Shown: positions 51,578 to 52,655 of the stretch, piece after piece | How the letters are laid out: every line of letters starts with the position of its first letter | Numbering within the stretch: position 1 is the first letter of the stretch | NCBI GenBank assembly: GCA_947167215.1 | Contig: CAMVHE010000014.1 | Coordinates: 1 to 52,655 of the forward strand | Length of the DNA stretch: 52,655 nt | Direction: 5' to 3' | Source of the DNA: an uncultured Clostridia bacterium | Lineage (GTDB): Bacteria; Bacillota; Clostridia; Christensenellales; Aristaeellaceae | The notes under the pieces: generated by a model | What the model saw: only the letters and a program-made list of their open reading frames with translations | Databases searched by the model: none | Told to the model about the DNA's origin: nothing | Position numbers and translations under genes: made by a program

Positions 51578-52333
51578 TCAATAGCATGTAACGCCGCCAT
51601 CAATGGGCAAGGCGACACCATTTATGAAACTGGCCTCATCGCTTGCGAGATATAAGACCGCATTTGCAACATCGGCAGCGGTCGCCAATCGGCCCAAGGG
51701 AACCTCGCCCAGACGTTCCGCTTTTCTTTGTGGATCTTGGAATAAAACCTGTACAAAAGGAGTATCAACAGTGCTGGGATGAATGGAATTACATCGGATG
51801 CCATCCTTGGCATATCTGGAGGCAATGGCTTTTGTCAGCATAGTGACTGCGCCTTTTGAAGCAGTATAAGCTTCCGGCGTGTATTTATGACCAATCAATC
51901 CGCACACAGAAGAAGTGTTGATGATTGCCCCGCCGCCTTGATTTCGCATTACAGGAATAGCATATTTGCAGCCCAGAAATGTTGACCCTGTGTTCACCCT
52001 CATCATGGTGCACCATTCATCAATGCTCATTTCTTCTACAGGCTTGCGGATGTTGATACCTGCATTATTTACCAGTACATCCAGTCTACCACAGTTTTCC
52101 ACTGCAGTTTGAATAGCGTGGTTCCAATCATCCTCGCTGGTTACATCCATCTTCAAGAATCTAGCGAATCCACCGGCAGCGCTGATATCATCTGCTGCCG
52201 CTTGTCCCTTTTCGGCATCCAGATCCATTAACCAGACTTTTGCCCCATTGTTACATAACAATCGGGCCATTTCACTGCCGAGGCCTCCGCCAGCACCGGT
52301 TATCATAATTACTTTGTCCTTTACCTTCACCAT
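51578..52333 (-). CDS. SDR family oxidoreductase, first gene of uronide operon
   Basis: A 251-residue classical SDR with TGAGGGLG (12-19), NNAG (89-92), catalytic Ser at 141-142 and Y156TASK160, ending INGVALPIDGG. GAAGG precedes the ATG. Similar enzymes reduce uronates, keto-deoxy-uronates or gluconate-type acids; with GH4/GH105 genes in the operon, reduction of a galacturonate-derived keto-acid or aldehyde is plausible. The exact reaction cannot be read from sequence. Confidence 0.88.
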   Translation of the reverse strand: MVKVKDKVIMITGAGGGLGSEMARLLCNNGAKVWLMDLDAEKGQAAADDISAAGGFARFLKMDVTSEDDWNHAIQTAVENCGRLDVLVNNAGINIRKPVEEMSIDEWCTMMRVNTGSTFLGCKYAIPVMRNQGGGAIINTSSVCGLIGHKYTPEAYTASKGAVTMLTKAIASRYAKDGIRCNSIHPSTVDTPFVQVLFQDPQRKAERLGEVPLGRLATAADVANAVLYLASDEASFINGVALPIDGGVTCY

Positions 52334-52425
52334 GTCCGCCTTCTTTCTCCATTTGGTGATTGTAGAAAAGTTGAATGGTTGTCGGTTGGATGAGGAAACA
52401 TATTTGCGAAGATTCTAGCCTGAAT

Positions 52426-52439
52426 ACCGGTATACCGGT
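52426..52439. promoter_or_regulatory. Palindromic operator over the start of the uronide operon
   Basis: ACCGGTATACCGGT is a perfect 14-bp palindrome starting about three bases downstream of the predicted transcription start. The GntR/FCD regulator at the end of the operon is the likely ligand. FCD-type GntR operators usually have a TAC/GTA core, which this one contains. Confidence 0.65.
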
Positions 52440-52448
52440 TGCGTTTAA

Positions 52449-52477
52449 AGTGTAATCCTCACGGCGTTAATTGTCAA
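52449..52477 (-). promoter_or_regulatory. Promoter of the uronide operon
   Basis: TTGACA (52477-52472), 17 bases, TACACT (52454-52449) on the - strand. Predicted start near 52442, about 110 bases before the SDR ATG. Confidence 0.8.
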
Positions 52478-52513
52478 TAGCAAAATTATCATTTTTTATC
52501 AGAATAGTCTCAG

Positions 52514-52591
52514 AATAAACTTGTAGAATAAACTTGTAGAATAAACTTGTAGAATAAACTTGTAGAATAAACTTGTAGAATAAACTTGTGG
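52514..52591. repeat. Six-copy 13-bp tandem repeat
   Basis: AATAAACTTGTAG is repeated six times head to tail; the first five copies are identical and the last ends in GTGG. It lies about 37 bases upstream of the -35 box of the uronide operon. No gene is visible from 52592 to the window end. Confidence 0.95.
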
Positions 52592-52655
52592 CTTTTTACT
52601 ATATTACTGTGAAACCCTCTTCAAATAAACCAAAAAAGGGCAGACTCCCCCTATG

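Noticed and set aside
1-52655. CRISPR array, prophage or conjugative module
   Set aside because: No regularly spaced repeats, phage structural genes, integrase or transfer genes are visible; the only tandem array (52514-52591) has no spacers.

Overview
The window looks like the chromosome of a low-to-mid GC Gram-positive anaerobe, most likely a plant-fibre-degrading gut Clostridia (Firmicutes). The reasons are strong AGGAGG ribosome sites, several near-consensus TTGACA-N17-TATAAT promoters, an LPxTG-anchored giant surface protein, signal peptides ending in A-L-A, two secreted or membrane-tethered GH3 enzymes and a pectin-type uronide operon. The genus cannot be fixed from the sequence alone.

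Layout. (1) 1-3.4 kb, + strand: end of a TRAP-type sugar-acid transporter operon (small permease tail, DctM large permease), a mandelate-racemase-type acid-sugar dehydratase and a GntR/FCD repressor, closed by a strong terminator. (2) 3.4-13.1 kb, - strand: a long operon driven by a consensus promoter at 13.2 kb and flanked by a divergent LacI gene with three similar operators. It encodes a NitT/TauT-type ABC importer (secreted binding protein, two permeases, two different ATPases), then three flavin/iron-sulfur oxidoreductase subunits (GlpA-like, NAD/FAD-dependent, DUF1667) and, after a hairpin, an SGNH hydrolase, an RmlD-like reductase and an SDR. The two ATPases carry complementary defects in their nucleotide-site motifs. 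(3) 14.5-29.4 kb, + strand: a 2,329-residue sortase-anchored adhesin and a cluster of two circularly permuted GH3 enzymes separated by a small secreted carbohydrate-binding protein.

(4) 29.5-40.4 kb is an RNA-biology neighbourhood. It holds a CCA-adding enzyme and an RlaP-like nucleotidyltransferase (-), a truncated stand-alone Hsp70 (+), tRNA-Arg(ACG) with its own promoter and terminator, a decayed transposase end, an 887-residue helical/coiled-coil protein with a TerD-like C-terminus, an XRE regulator and a Ro60-like (TROVE/DUF2828 plus vWA) protein. Directly upstream of the Ro60-like gene, on the same strand, lies a short array of tRNA-like sequences and a structured RNA. At least two of these, and less canonically a third, display lysine-type anticodon arms. 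This is the most unusual feature of the window.

(5) 40.5-52.3 kb, - strand: a uronide utilisation operon starting from a consensus promoter with a perfect 14-bp palindrome over the start site, and a six-copy 13-bp tandem repeat just upstream. Gene order is SDR, split transketolase (N then C half), tartronate semialdehyde reductase, sugar-binding protein, two permeases, GH4 alpha-galacturonidase with the CHEV motif, GH105 (two in-frame TAG codons), glycerate kinase (frameshift), a small unknown gene and a GntR/FCD regulator. The last enzymes of the operon are visibly decaying.
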